Shown here: piece by piece, positions 18,347-27,400 of the stretch
Layout of the letters: each line of letters opens with the position of its first letter
How positions within the stretch are numbered: the stretch's first letter is position 1
From: Paraburkholderia dioscoreae
GTDB lineage: Bacteria; Pseudomonadota; Gammaproteobacteria; Burkholderiales; Burkholderiaceae
Reading direction: 5' to 3'
DNA: 64,000 nucleotides
NCBI RefSeq assembly: GCF_902459535.1
Contig: NZ_LR699553.1
Span: 3,162,001-3,226,000, forward strand
The notes under the pieces: model-generated
Seen by the model: only the letters and a program-made list of their open reading frames with translations
Told to the model about the DNA's origin: nothing
Databases searched by the model: none
Made by a program: the position numbers and the translations under genes

Positions 18347-18689
18347 TTTTCCAGACTCCGTGTGAGGGAAAGAACGGCAGCAAACAGGCGCACAGGCACG
18401 GTGCTGTCGGACCCATTCCAGCACGGCCGAACTCCAGAAATGTGATACCTGTGTATGGGCCGGACGTCGGCCTTCACGGGCAGCCTCGGCTTGCGCGAAA
18501 AAAGCCGCATGTCATGCCGCGAACACCCGTTCGTGACAGACCCGACAGGCCAGGCGGCGCCAACACGACACAGAAATGGCCGAAGCCGCCGACGCACACG
18601 TCACAACCCTCTCAACCAGCAAAAATCCCCCGCCGCGGAGCGCCGCTTATAATCGAGCATTCTTTGCATTCACCAGCCGAATCGACACA
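18347..18689. other. Divergent intergenic region (HTH-array gene / valS)
   Basis: 343 bases between two divergent genes, with no supported coding region. A TATAAT -10 element for valS is at 18648-18653, with no good -35. On the other strand I looked for an hrpII/PIP-type box: two TTCGC elements occur (ends 18523 and 18499) but 19 bases apart instead of 15. Confidence 0.4.
18648..18653 (+). promoter_or_regulatory. Probable -10 element of valS
   Basis: Consensus TATAAT, 36 bases before the valS ATG, in a locally AT-rich spot within GC-rich DNA. No matching -35 at 16-18 bases upstream. Confidence 0.45.
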
Positions 18690-21569
18690 ATGAGCGAGAC
18701 CCCGAGCGACACCACCTCCACGCTTGCCAAAAGCTTCGAGCCCCAGACCATCGAAGCCCATTGGGGCCCCGAATGGGAAAAGCGCGCGTACGCGACGCCC
18801 GTCATCCAGGAAAACCGGAAAGATTTCTCGATCCAACTGCCGCCGCCGAACGTCACGGGCACCCTCCACATGGGCCACGCGTTCAACCAGACGATCATGG
18901 ACGGCCTCACCCGCTACCACCGCATGCTCGGCGAAAACACCCTGTGGGTGCCGGGCACGGACCACGCCGGTATCGCCACGCAGATCGTCGTCGAGCGGCA
19001 ACTGGACGCGCAAGGCGTCTCGCGCCACGACCTCGGCCGTGAAAAGTTCGTCGAACGCGTGTGGGAATGGAAGCAGCAGTCCGGCTCGACCATCACGAAC
19101 CAGGTGCGGCGTCTGGGAGCCTCGATCGACTGGTCGCGCGAATACTTCACGATGGACGACAAGATGTCGGCCGCCGTGCGCGACGTGTTCGTCCGTCTAT
19201 ATGAGCAAGGCCTGATCTATCGCGGCAAGCGCCTCGTGAACTGGGATCCTGTGCTGCTCACCGCGGTCTCCGACCTCGAAGTGGTCAGCGAGGAAGAAAA
19301 CGGCTCGCTGTGGCACATCCAGTACCCGCTCACGGACGGTTCGGGCCATCTGACGGTCGCCACCACGCGTCCGGAAACCATGCTCGGCGATACCGCCGTG
19401 ATGGTCCACCCGGAAGACGAGCGCTACGCGCATCTGATCGGCAAGACGATCACGCTGCCGCTGTCGGGTCGCGAAGTACCGATCATCGCGGATGATTACG
19501 TCGACCGCGAATTCGGCACGGGCGTCGTCAAGGTCACGCCCGCGCACGATTTCAACGACTACCAGGTCGGCCTGCGCCACAAGCTGCCGCAAATCGAAAT
19601 CCTCACGCTCGACGCGAAGATCAACGACAACGCGCCGGAGAAATACCGCGGCCTCGACCGCTTCGAAGCGCGCAAGCAGGTGGTGGCCGACCTCGAAGCG
19701 CTCGGCGTGCTGGAATCGGTCAAGCCGCACAAGCTGATGGTGCCGCGCGGCGACCGCACGGGCGTCGTGATCGAGCCGATGCTGACGGACCAATGGTTCG
19801 TCGCCATGAGCAAGCCGGCGCCGGAAGGCACCTTCAATCCGGGCAAATCGATCGCGGAAACGGCGCTCGACGTGGTGCGCAGCGGCGAAATCAGGTTCGT
19901 GCCGGAAAACTGGACCACCACTTACTATCAATGGCTCGAGAACATTCAGGACTGGTGCATCTCGCGCCAGCTCTGGTGGGGTCATCAGATCCCGGCGTGG
20001 TACGGCGAAAACGGCGAAATTTTCGTGGCGAAAACCGAAGAAGACGCACGCGCCAAAGCCACGGCAGCCGGCTACACGGGCGCCCTCAAGCGCGACGAAG
20101 ACGTGCTCGACACGTGGTTCTCGTCCGCTCTGGTGCCGTTCTCGTCGCTCGGCTGGCCGAATGAGACGCAGGAACTCAAGCACTTCCTGCCTTCTTCGGT
20201 GCTGGTCACCGGCTTCGACATCATTTTCTTCTGGGTCGCGCGCATGGTCATGATGACCACGCACTTCACCGGCAAGGTGCCGTTCGACACGGTGTACGTG
20301 CACGGTCTCGTGCGCGACGCCGAAGGCCAGAAGATGTCGAAGAGCAAGGGCAATACGCTCGACCCGATCGATATCGTCGACGGCATCGACCTCGACTCGC
20401 TCGTCGCCAAGCGCACTACCGGCCTGATGAACCCGAAGCAGGCCGCGTCGATCGAAAAGAAAACCCGTAAGGAATTCCCCGACGGCATCCCGGCGTTCGG
20501 CACCGACGCACTGCGCTTCACGATGGCCTCGATGGCCACGCTCGGGCGCAACGTCAATTTCGATCTCGCGCGCTGCGAAGGCTACCGCAACTTCTGCAAC
20601 AAGCTGTGGAATGCCACCCGTTTCGTGCTGATGAACTGCGAAGGCCACGATTGCGGCTTCGGCAAGCCGGAACAATGCGGCGAATGCGGTCCTGACGGAC
20701 ACCTGAACTTCTCGTCAGCGGACCGCTGGATCGTCTCGCGTCTGCAACGGGTGGAAGCGGAAATCGCCAAGGGTTTCACCGACTATCGTTTTGACAATGT
20801 GGCCAACGCCCTATACAAGTTCGTATGGGACGAATACTGTGACTGGTATCTCGAACTCGCCAAGGTTCAGATCCAGACGGGTCAGCCGAACCAGCAGCGC
20901 GCCACGCGCCGCACACTGCTGCGCGTGCTCGAGACGGTGCTGCGCCTCGCGCATCCGGTGATTCCGTTCATCACCGAAGCGCTGTGGCAGAAAGTAGCGC
21001 CGTTGGCTGGGCGTTATCCCGAAGGCAAGGCCGAGGGTGAAGCGTCCATCATGGTGCAGCCTTACCCCGTTGCCGAACCGTCGAAGATCGATGAAGACGC
21101 TGAGCAATGGGCGGCCGACCTGAAGGCTGTGATCGATGCGTGCCGGAATCTGCGCGGCGAAATGAATCTGTCGCCGGCGGTCAAGGTGCCGTTGCTCGCT
21201 ACCGGCAACGCGGAGCGTCTGCGCACCTTTGCTCCGTACGCACAGGCATTGGCACGTTTGTCCGAAGTGCAGATCATTGCCGACGAGGCAACACTGGATG
21301 CGCAAGCAGATGGCGCGCCAATTGCTATCGTAGGGAATGACAAGCTCGTGCTGAAGGTGGAAATCGACGTGGCAGTCGAGCGCGAGCGGTTGTCGAAGGA
21401 GATTGCGCGGTTGAGCACGGAAATCATCAAGTGCAACGGCAAATTGCAGAATGAAAGTTTCGTTGCAAAGGCGCCGCCGGCAGTCGTTGAGCAGGAGCAG
21501 AAAAGACTGGCAGAGTTCGAAGCCACGGTGGGCAAGCTGAAAGCCCAATTGGCCCGCTTGCCGGTCTGA
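18690..21569 (+). CDS. valS: Valyl-tRNA synthetase
   Basis: 959 residues, normal for beta-proteobacteria. It charges tRNA-Val in the cytoplasm. The class I signature HMGH is at residues 60-63 (PPPNVTGTLHMGHAF) and KMSKS near residue 548 (GQKMSKSKGN). The CP1 editing domain lies between about 190 and 360 (TTRPETMLGDTAVMVHP, DFGTGV-like motif as EFGTGVVKVTPAHDFNDY). The C-terminal coiled-coil arm (about 890-955, ERERLSKEIARLSTEI) is present. The ATG at 18690 gives MSETPSDTTST; the frame is open further upstream but a -10 element lies within that part. It is followed by galU after a hairpin. Confidence 0.97.
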   Translation: MSETPSDTTSTLAKSFEPQTIEAHWGPEWEKRAYATPVIQENRKDFSIQLPPPNVTGTLHMGHAFNQTIMDGLTRYHRMLGENTLWVPGTDHAGIATQIVVERQLDAQGVSRHDLGREKFVERVWEWKQQSGSTITNQVRRLGASIDWSREYFTMDDKMSAAVRDVFVRLYEQGLIYRGKRLVNWDPVLLTAVSDLEVVSEEENGSLWHIQYPLTDGSGHLTVATTRPETMLGDTAVMVHPEDERYAHLIGKTITLPLSGREVPIIADDYVDREFGTGVVKVTPAHDFNDYQVGLRHKLPQIEILTLDAKINDNAPEKYRGLDRFEARKQVVADLEALGVLESVKPHKLMVPRGDRTGVVIEPMLTDQWFVAMSKPAPEGTFNPGKSIAETALDVVRSGEIRFVPENWTTTYYQWLENIQDWCISRQLWWGHQIPAWYGENGEIFVAKTEEDARAKATAAGYTGALKRDEDVLDTWFSSALVPFSSLGWPNETQELKHFLPSSVLVTGFDIIFFWVARMVMMTTHFTGKVPFDTVYVHGLVRDAEGQKMSKSKGNTLDPIDIVDGIDLDSLVAKRTTGLMNPKQAASIEKKTRKEFPDGIPAFGTDALRFTMASMATLGRNVNFDLARCEGYRNFCNKLWNATRFVLMNCEGHDCGFGKPEQCGECGPDGHLNFSSADRWIVSRLQRVEAEIAKGFTDYRFDNVANALYKFVWDEYCDWYLELAKVQIQTGQPNQQRATRRTLLRVLETVLRLAHPVIPFITEALWQKVAPLAGRYPEGKAEGEASIMVQPYPVAEPSKIDEDAEQWAADLKAVIDACRNLRGEMNLSPAVKVPLLATGNAERLRTFAPYAQALARLSEVQIIADEATLDAQADGAPIAIVGNDKLVLKVEIDVAVERERLSKEIARLSTEIIKCNGKLQNESFVAKAPPAVVEQEQKRLAEFEATVGKLKAQLARLPV

Positions 21570-21580
21570 TCGACGCTCCA

Positions 21581-21604
21581 TGCCCGCCCCCTAAGAGGCG
21601 GGCA
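21581..21604 (+). terminator. Hairpin between valS and galU
   Basis: Arms TGCCCGCC and GGCGGGCA, 8 bases, 8-base loop, 12 bases after the valS stop. No T-run follows; it may be a weak terminator or only a 3' end structure. Confidence 0.4.
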
Positions 21605-21642
21605 AGGACCGATAGCTAATCCAGAGGATTCAGGGTAATCAC

Positions 21643-22524
21643 ATGCTAAAAGTTACAAAGGCGGTTTTTCCGGTAGCAGGTCTTGGCACCCGGTTCCTCC
21701 CTGCCACGAAGGCAAGCCCGAAAGAGATGCTTCCGATCGTCGACAAGCCGCTGATCCAGTACGCGGTCGAAGAGGCGATGGCGGCCGGCATCACCGAAAT
21801 GATCTTCGTCACGGGCCGCAGCAAGCGCGCGATCGAGGACCACTTCGATAAATCCTACGAAATCGAGGCTGAGCTGCTGGCACGCGGCAAGGACAAGCTG
21901 CTGGAACTCGTGCGCAGCATCAAGCCGAGCCATGTGGATTGCTTCTACGTGCGTCAGCCGGAAGCGTTGGGCCTCGGCCACGCGGTGCTGTGCGCCGAAA
22001 AGCTGGTGGGCGACAACCCGTTTGCCGTGATTCTCGCGGACGACCTGCTGTACGGCACGCCGCCTGTCATGGCGCAGATGATCGAGGTGTTCGATCACTA
22101 TCACAGCTCGGTGATCGGCGTCGAAGAGATCCCGGCGCAGGAAACCAAGTCGTACGGTATCGTCGACGGCAAGGAATGGGAAGATTCGATCATCAAGATG
22201 TCGGGCATCGTCGAAAAGCCTGAGCCGAACGTGGCGCCCTCGAATCTCGGCGTGGTGGGCCGCTATGTGCTCAAGCCGCGCATCTTCGAACATCTGCGTG
22301 CGCTGAAGCCGGGCGCAGGGGGCGAATTGCAGCTGACGGACGCAATTCAATCGCTGCTCGCCGACGAACAGGTGCTCGCGTACAAGTATCACGGCACGCG
22401 TTTCGACTGCGGCAGCAAGCTGGGTTATCTGAAGGCGACGGTTGAATTCGCGCTGCGTCACCCGGAAGTGGCTGCGGATTTCGAAGAATATCTGCGCACG
22501 CGTTCGCCGGTGCTGGAAGGCTGA
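21643..22524 (+). CDS. galU: UTP-glucose-1-phosphate uridylyltransferase
   Basis: 293 residues, the usual GalU size. It forms UDP-glucose for lipopolysaccharide, exopolysaccharide and osmoprotectant synthesis. The nucleotide-binding loop AGLGTRFLPATKASPKEMLP (about residues 11-30) is complete, as are QPEALGLGHAVLCA, the metal/sugar site ILADDLLY and the catalytic-region lysine in MSGIVEKPEP. Located 73 bases downstream of valS; a ribosome site AGAGGATT is present at moderate distance. A strong terminator ends the transcript. Confidence 0.96.
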   Translation: MLKVTKAVFPVAGLGTRFLPATKASPKEMLPIVDKPLIQYAVEEAMAAGITEMIFVTGRSKRAIEDHFDKSYEIEAELLARGKDKLLELVRSIKPSHVDCFYVRQPEALGLGHAVLCAEKLVGDNPFAVILADDLLYGTPPVMAQMIEVFDHYHSSVIGVEEIPAQETKSYGIVDGKEWEDSIIKMSGIVEKPEPNVAPSNLGVVGRYVLKPRIFEHLRALKPGAGGELQLTDAIQSLLADEQVLAYKYHGTRFDCGSKLGYLKATVEFALRHPEVAADFEEYLRTRSPVLEG

Positions 22525-22570
22525 ACGGTTTTTTTACGCCCGCCTCCCGATAGCGTCGAACTGAAGTAGA

Positions 22571-22613
22571 AAGGCGCTGTGCCCTGCTTTCGCGGGCACA
22601 GCGCCTTTTTTTT
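22571..22613 (+). terminator. Rho-independent terminator of galU
   Basis: 14-base perfect stem (AAGGCGCTGTGCCC / GGGCACAGCGCCTT) with a 9-base loop and a run of eight or more T. It may also serve the convergent TusA gene. Confidence 0.95.
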
Positions 22614-22667
22614 GGCCGCTCAAGGACGCGCGATTGCACGACTGGAATGCGCGCCGGCGCACCGGAT

Positions 22668-22901
22668 TCAGCGGCGTTTCATCAGGAACGTGAAAACCTT
22701 GTCCTGTGCCGAGGCTTCGACGATTTCATTGCCGGTCTGCTTCGCGAACGCGGCGAAATCGCGCTGCGAACCGGGATCGGTGGCCAGCACCTTGAGAATC
22801 TGACCGCTTTCCATGTCGGCGAGCGCCTTCTTGGCGCGCAAAATAGGCAGCGGGCACATCAGCCCGCGCGCATCGACTTCCTTGTGAATCTGAATTTGCA
22901 T
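22668..22901 (-). CDS. TusA/SirA-family sulfurtransferase-like protein
   Basis: 77 residues, the whole length of the family. The signature CPxP is present at residues 16-19 (ARGLMCPLPILRAKKAL); the cysteine carries the persulfide in TusA. TusA relays sulfur for tRNA thiouridine and other cofactors, but many paralogues exist with other roles, so the exact function is open. GAAGGTC lies before the ATG. Transcribed toward galU and separated from it by the galU terminator. Confidence 0.9.
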   Translation of the reverse strand: MQIQIHKEVDARGLMCPLPILRAKKALADMESGQILKVLATDPGSQRDFAAFAKQTGNEIVEASAQDKVFTFLMKRR

Positions 22902-23001
22902 CGACGATGACCTTCGGGGACGGGGGCGTCGTGCGCGACGCCGGACGGAGACTTTAATTCTACCGCAGGCGAAGAGCCGACGTCGGGCATCGCGGGCCCC
23001 A

Positions 23002-24045
23002 CTACACCGTAACAGCCTGCCCGGTCAACAACGACTCCCTCAACGCCACCCCAATCCGCGTAGCCTCCAATGCATCAGCAAGCGAAGCGCCGGCCTGAGC
23101 AGCGGAAGACGTCGCCCCACCCCGCACAGCCGCAACAAACGCCCGCGCCTCAAACAAAAACGCGTCCTCGAACCGATCAAAAAAATTGGCCGTGCATTCG
23201 CTCCGAATCCCCGTGGCGTCGTAAATCTCGACACGATTCGCACGCGGATTATGGCCGATAGCGAGCGCCCCGGCCGTACCCATCACTTCGCTATGCGTAT
23301 CATTGCCATGTGCCTGCGTCCGCGATGCGTAAAACACGGCCAGCTTCCCATCTTCGAACTCACAGATCGCCACGCCGTTATCGACATCGCCGAATTCGCG
23401 CAAACCCTCATGCATCACCGCCGCACCCGCTGCAAACACCCGTTTCGCGCGCGGCTTGCCGAGCAGCCAGCGCGCCACGTCAATATCGTGCACGGTGCAA
23501 TCGAGAAAGATGCCACCCGACGTCGCCGCAAAGCGCACAAAAAACCCGTCACTATCATTCTGATCCGCAGTCTGCGAGCGCACGAGAAAAGGCCGCCCGA
23601 TCTTCCCCGCTGCAATCTTGTCGAACGCGTCCTTATAGCTCGGATCGAAGCGCCGCATGAACCCGATCGTGGCCTGCAGATGCGGATACCGCGCGGCCTC
23701 CGCCAGCACGCGCTCGCATTCCGCGAGATCCAGCGACAAGGGCTTCTCGCAGAACACATGCTTGCCCGCGCGCAACGCACCAATGATCTGCTGCGCATGC
23801 AACGAAGACGGCGTGACCAACCAGACCGCATCCACTTCGCGATCGGTGAGCAACTCCGCGTAATCGTCGTACAGACGCGGCGCGGGCAACGCTTCACGCG
23901 CCCACTCGCGCTCCTCCTCCACCGGACTGCAAGCCGCCACGACCGACGCGCCCGGCACGCGATATGCCAGATTCTCCGCGTGCCGCTTGCCGAGACGGCC
24001 GAGCCCGATCACGCCCACCCGAAGCCGTGCCGCAGCCGTCGTCAT
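23002..24045 (-). CDS. Gfo/Idh/MocA-family oxidoreductase, second inositol-type dehydrogenase
   Basis: 347 residues. Rossmann motif GVIGLGRLGKRHAEN at about 11-25, the family EKP motif in FCEKPLSLDL near residue 93, and the sugar-binding helix DCTVHDIDVARWLLG with the catalytic His-Asp pair. It is the partner of the adjacent dehydrogenase: its ATG shares one base with that gene's stop (TGATG), which implies coupling. In such loci the second enzyme often acts on scyllo-inositol or another isomer, or on an inositol-derived ketone; that is inference. An upstream in-frame start at 24087 is rejected because it lies inside the preceding gene. Last gene of the minus-strand unit. Confidence 0.88.
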   Translation of the reverse strand: MTTAAARLRVGVIGLGRLGKRHAENLAYRVPGASVVAACSPVEEEREWAREALPAPRLYDDYAELLTDREVDAVWLVTPSSLHAQQIIGALRAGKHVFCEKPLSLDLAECERVLAEAARYPHLQATIGFMRRFDPSYKDAFDKIAAGKIGRPFLVRSQTADQNDSDGFFVRFAATSGGIFLDCTVHDIDVARWLLGKPRAKRVFAAGAAVMHEGLREFGDVDNGVAICEFEDGKLAVFYASRTQAHGNDTHSEVMGTAGALAIGHNPRANRVEIYDATGIRSECTANFFDRFEDAFLFEARAFVAAVRGGATSSAAQAGASLADALEATRIGVALRESLLTGQAVTV

Positions 24046-25061
24046 CACGACGCCTCGCCGAGTTTGACCGCGCGACTCTCGCGCCACGAGCGGCTCGCGG
24101 CTTCGGCGAGCTCAAGCGCTTTCAGACCGTCTGCCACCGTTGTGCGCACGGGCTTGCCGTGCGTCACCGCATCGAAGAAATGCGCGATTTCATGGGCGTA
24201 AGCGGCCCGATAACGCTCGAGGAAAAACGCTTCGGGCACATCGCTCGACACTTCGGTTTTTGAATAGGCCGTGACTTCCGTGGGCCGCACATTGCCCGCC
24301 TGCAGCATGCCGGTGCTGCCCAGCACTTCGAAGCGCTGGTCATAGCCGTACGCGGCACGGCGGGCGGTATTGATCTGGCACAGGCGACCGCGCTTCGTGC
24401 GAATCGTCACCGCGGTCGAATCGATATCGCCGGCCTCGGCGATCGCCGGGTCGCTCAAACAACTGCCGGTGGCATGCAGCGTGTCCGCCTCGTCGTCGAG
24501 AATCCAGCGGAAGATGTCGAAGTCGTGAATCAGCATGTCCTTGAAGATGCCACCCGAATGCCGGATGTAGTCGACCGGCGGCGCACCCGGATCGCGGCTC
24601 GTCACCACCAGCATCTCCGGCGTGCCGATCTCGCCGGCATCGAGACGCGCTTTCAGCGCCGAGAACGTCGGATCGAAACGCCGCTGAAAACCGATCATGC
24701 ACACCACGCCCGCGCGCTCGACCGCTTCCGCGCAAGCCTGAGCTCGCGCCAGCGTCAGATCGACCGGCTTCTCGCAGAACACGTGCTTCTTCTGCGCGGC
24801 GGATTGCATGATCAGATCCGCATGCGTGTCCGTGCTCGAACAGATCACGGTCGCGCCGACCGAGGCATCGCCCATTGCGCCGTCGATATCCGCGACCTGC
24901 GCGCCGTGCTCGGCGGCAAGCGCCGCAGCGGCCTCGCGATTCACGTCGACCACATACTTGAGCCGCACGCCCGGCTGCCGCGCGAGATTCGCCGCATGAA
25001 TCTTGCCGATGCGCCCCGCGCCGAATACCGCCACGTCGATCGTCTTCGCCCCATCAGTCAT
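24045..25061 (-). CDS. iolG: myo-Inositol 2-dehydrogenase (Gfo/Idh/MocA family)
   Basis: 338 residues. NAD-binding motif VAVFGAGRIGKIHAANL near residue 11, EKP motif in HVFCEKPVDLTLARAQ near 95, and IGFQRRFDPTF, KDMLIHDFDIFRWIL, which carry the substrate and catalytic residues of IolG/IdhA. It oxidises myo-inositol to 2-keto-myo-inositol, the first step before IolE. A very good GGAGGAT precedes ATG 25061. The start overlaps the end of the RpiR gene by 8 bases and the end touches the next dehydrogenase, so three genes form one unit. The symbol rests on context plus family; other Idh members cannot be excluded. Confidence 0.88.
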   Translation of the reverse strand: MTDGAKTIDVAVFGAGRIGKIHAANLARQPGVRLKYVVDVNREAAAALAAEHGAQVADIDGAMGDASVGATVICSSTDTHADLIMQSAAQKKHVFCEKPVDLTLARAQACAEAVERAGVVCMIGFQRRFDPTFSALKARLDAGEIGTPEMLVVTSRDPGAPPVDYIRHSGGIFKDMLIHDFDIFRWILDDEADTLHATGSCLSDPAIAEAGDIDSTAVTIRTKRGRLCQINTARRAAYGYDQRFEVLGSTGMLQAGNVRPTEVTAYSKTEVSSDVPEAFFLERYRAAYAHEIAHFFDAVTHGKPVRTTVADGLKALELAEAASRSWRESRAVKLGEAS

Positions 25062-25935
25062 CGTATCCTCCAGTGTCTTTGGATTCTTCAACATTCAATT
25101 CGAGCTTGTACGCAAGCGCGATGAACAACGCCTGGCACAAACAGATCGTGCTGGTCAGCGAGCGGAACGCGAACGCGCTGCCCTCTTTCACATACAGCTG
25201 CGTGGTCGCATAACGGGCGAGCGGCGATAGTTGGCTATCCGTAATAACCAGGGTCTTCGCCTGATGATGATGCGCAACCCGCAGGCAATACTGCGTTTCC
25301 TTTCCATAAGGCGCGAAGCTGATCGCAATCACCACGTCGCCCTTTTTTACGCTGCGAATCTGTTCGCGGTACATGCCGCCGAAACCGGACACCAGATGCA
25401 CGCGTTTAGGCGTGTGCTGCAATGCATAGACGATATAGCTCGCCACCGGAAACGAGCGCCGCACACCGATCACGTAAATGTTGTCGGCCTGCTGCAACAT
25501 TTTCACCGCGGCGTCGAACTGCTTGTCATCGAGCCCCGCTTCGAGTTCTTCGAGACCACCACGCGAGGCCGCAATGAATTCGCGCGCCACCGACCCGCCG
25601 GACAACGCACCCGGCTTCTCGTCGATCAGCTTACGAATCCGCTGCTGATAACTCGGCGACGAACTGCCTTGCCCGGTGTAAGCCTGACGAAATACGGCCT
25701 GCAGATCGGAGAAGCCTGAAAAGCCGAAGCGCTGCGCAAAACGCACCACGGCGGACGGATGCACGCCGCAGCTCGCGGCGATGTCGCTGGTGCGATCCAC
25801 CATCACGCTGGAGCGGTGCTGTTCGATATAGGTCGCGACATTCTTCAATTGACGCGGCAACGCATCGTAGTTTTCCGCGATGCGTTGCATCAATTCTTCG
25901 ACGCTTGGCAATTCCTCGGTGCTCTCTTCCGCCAT
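25054..25935 (-). CDS. RpiR-family transcriptional regulator of the inositol locus
   Basis: 293 residues. N-terminal HTH_6 domain (about 10-90: ALPRQLKNVATYIEQH, TSDIAASCGVHPSAVVRFAQRFGF) and C-terminal SIS sugar-isomerase-like domain (about 130-270: ADNIYVIGVRRSFPVASYIVYAL, KKGDVVIAISFAPYGKET). RpiR proteins sense phosphosugars; in inositol loci they commonly repress until an inositol intermediate binds. It is divergent from the uptake and catabolic operon, and the shared intergenic region has two inverted repeats at the promoter elements, fitting autoregulation and repression of the operon. AAGAGAGAG precedes the ATG. Confidence 0.92.
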   Translation of the reverse strand: MAEESTEELPSVEELMQRIAENYDALPRQLKNVATYIEQHRSSVMVDRTSDIAASCGVHPSAVVRFAQRFGFSGFSDLQAVFRQAYTGQGSSSPSYQQRIRKLIDEKPGALSGGSVAREFIAASRGGLEELEAGLDDKQFDAAVKMLQQADNIYVIGVRRSFPVASYIVYALQHTPKRVHLVSGFGGMYREQIRSVKKGDVVIAISFAPYGKETQYCLRVAHHHQAKTLVITDSQLSPLARYATTQLYVKEGSAFAFRSLTSTICLCQALFIALAYKLELNVEESKDTGGYDD

Positions 25936-26010
25936 GACTCTCTCTTGGGTGTTTTATTGCAGTGCGTCAGCGACCTGCGAAGGCCGCCGCACGGCGTCCT
26001 GACGCTGCCG

Positions 26011-26050
26011 ATTATAGGCAGGCGCCATGCCAAATGGAACGTATTTTCCA
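26011..26050 (-). promoter_or_regulatory. Probable promoter of the RpiR gene with overlapping inverted repeat
   Basis: On the minus strand a consensus TATAAT occupies 26016 to 26011, about 75 bases before the ATG. The expected -35 position falls on the left arm of TGGAA-N6-TTCCA (26035-26050), a second candidate site for the regulator itself. Confidence 0.5.
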
Positions 26051-26057
26051 ATTTTAT

Positions 26058-26103
26058 TTGTAATGAAATTTTCATTGCAACGCCTTGGAAGATGGCCTAA
26101 TCT
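26058..26103 (+). promoter_or_regulatory. Probable promoter and operator of the inositol operon
   Basis: A -35 like TTGCAA (26075-26080) and a -10 like TAATCT (26098-26103) are 17 bases apart. A palindrome of 23 bases covers 26058-26080: TTG, one mismatch base, AATGAAA, a central T, TTTCATT, one base, CAA. It overlaps the -35 fully, the position expected for a repressor site. The binding protein is inferred to be the divergent RpiR regulator. Confidence 0.55.
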
Positions 26104-26212
26104 TGGTCGTGAGCGATGGTGCTTGTGGTGGAAACACCCGGCTTGTATGCGGATGGAAAGCCGCCGGCCAGACGCTCCCTTCAAAGACGACATACCGAGA
26201 AAGGTGGAGACA

Positions 26213-27259
26213 ATGAGACTTTGCAAGGGCAAGGCTACGCTCAGGATTCTGGTGACGGCATTGACGTTGGCGACGGGATTCGGCGCGGCCTCGGCCGCCC
26301 GCGCGGCCGACGCTCACTTCGTGCTGATCAGCCACGCGCCGGATTCGGACTCGTGGTGGAACACCATCAAGAACGCCATCAAACAGGCCGACGAGGACTT
26401 CAACGTCGAGACCGACTACCGCAATCCGCCGAACGGCGACATCGCCGATATGGCGCGTCTGGTCGAACAGGCCGCCGCGCGCAACTACGACGGCGTGATC
26501 GTCACCATCGCCGATTTCGACGTGCTGAAAAGCTCGATCAACAAGGTCACCGCGAAGAAGATCCCGCTCGTCACGATCAATTCCGGCACGGAGGAACAGA
26601 GCGCGCAACTCGGCGCGATCATGCATGTGGGTCAACCCGAATATGTAGCGGGCAAAGCCGCCGGCGAAAAAGCCAAGGCAGCGGGCGTGAAGTCGTTCCT
26701 GTGCGTGAATCACCTCGCCACCAACACGGTGTCGTTCGACCGTTGCCGCGGTTTTGCGGAGGCGATCGGCGTCGACTACAAGTCGTCCACCATCGACTCC
26801 GGCCAGGACCCGACCGAAATTCAATCGAAGGTCAGTGCGTATCTGCGCAATCACCCCAACACCGGCGCGATCCTGACGCTCGGACCGACCCCGGCTTCTG
26901 CCACGCTGAAAGCGGTCACGCAAATGGGTCTGGCGGGCAAGATCTATTTCTGCACGTTCGACTTCTCCGACGACATCGCCAAAGCCATCCAGAACGGCAC
27001 GATCCAGTTCGCGATCGACCAGCAACCGTATCTGCAAGGCTATATCCCGGTGGCCGTGCTGGCGATCGTGAAGAAAGAGCACACCACCGACCCGGTGAAG
27101 ATCCGCCAGATTCTCGAAGCGAATCCGAAGTTCAAGGCACGACTTGCTACCTATGGCCTCGCGCCGTCTTATGGTCCGAAGAATATCCGTTCAGGTCCAG
27201 GGTTCATCACCAAGGAAAACCTCGACAAGGTCATCAAGTACGCAGGGCAGTACCGCTGA
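26213..27259 (+). CDS. Periplasmic sugar (inositol)-binding protein of an ABC transporter
   Basis: 348 residues. Signal peptide about 1-30 (ATLRILVTALTLATGFGAASAARA, cleaved before ADAHFV). The mature part is a Peripla_BP_4 ribose-type binding protein: VLISHAPDSDSWWNTIKNAI, VEQAAARNYDGVIVTIAD, VTINSGTEEQSAQLGAI, FAIDQQPYLQGYIPVAVL. It captures the sugar, by context inositol, for the permease and ATPase downstream. ATG 26213 has AAGGTGGAGAC at good spacing; the frame is open to 26027 but that would run over the promoter. A hairpin follows in the gap to the permease gene. Confidence 0.93.
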   Translation: MRLCKGKATLRILVTALTLATGFGAASAARAADAHFVLISHAPDSDSWWNTIKNAIKQADEDFNVETDYRNPPNGDIADMARLVEQAAARNYDGVIVTIADFDVLKSSINKVTAKKIPLVTINSGTEEQSAQLGAIMHVGQPEYVAGKAAGEKAKAAGVKSFLCVNHLATNTVSFDRCRGFAEAIGVDYKSSTIDSGQDPTEIQSKVSAYLRNHPNTGAILTLGPTPASATLKAVTQMGLAGKIYFCTFDFSDDIAKAIQNGTIQFAIDQQPYLQGYIPVAVLAIVKKEHTTDPVKIRQILEANPKFKARLATYGLAPSYGPKNIRSGPGFITKENLDKVIKYAGQYR

Positions 27260-27286
27260 TTCTTTTCTCTAGTTAGTCACGCGCAC

Positions 27287-27319
27287 GGCGGGCACCGTTT
27301 CGATACCGGGCCGCCCGCC
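27287..27319 (+). other. Intra-operon hairpin after the binding-protein gene
   Basis: Arms GGCGGGC and GCCCGCC with a 19-base loop, in the 141-base gap before the permease gene. Such structures often protect the upstream message so that the binding protein is made in excess; that role here is inference. Confidence 0.4.
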
Positions 27320-27400
27320 GCCACCGCGCATTTCACCGGCTGTCGCTCTCGCAAGGCATCTGCGTGCAAGGCAGGCACAACCGGGTTCCAAGGAGACATC

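Noticed and set aside
18495..18523. Possible hrpII/PIP box (two TTCGC on the minus strand) before the HTH-array gene
   Set aside because: Spacing is 19 bases rather than the required 15; not accepted as evidence for type III control.
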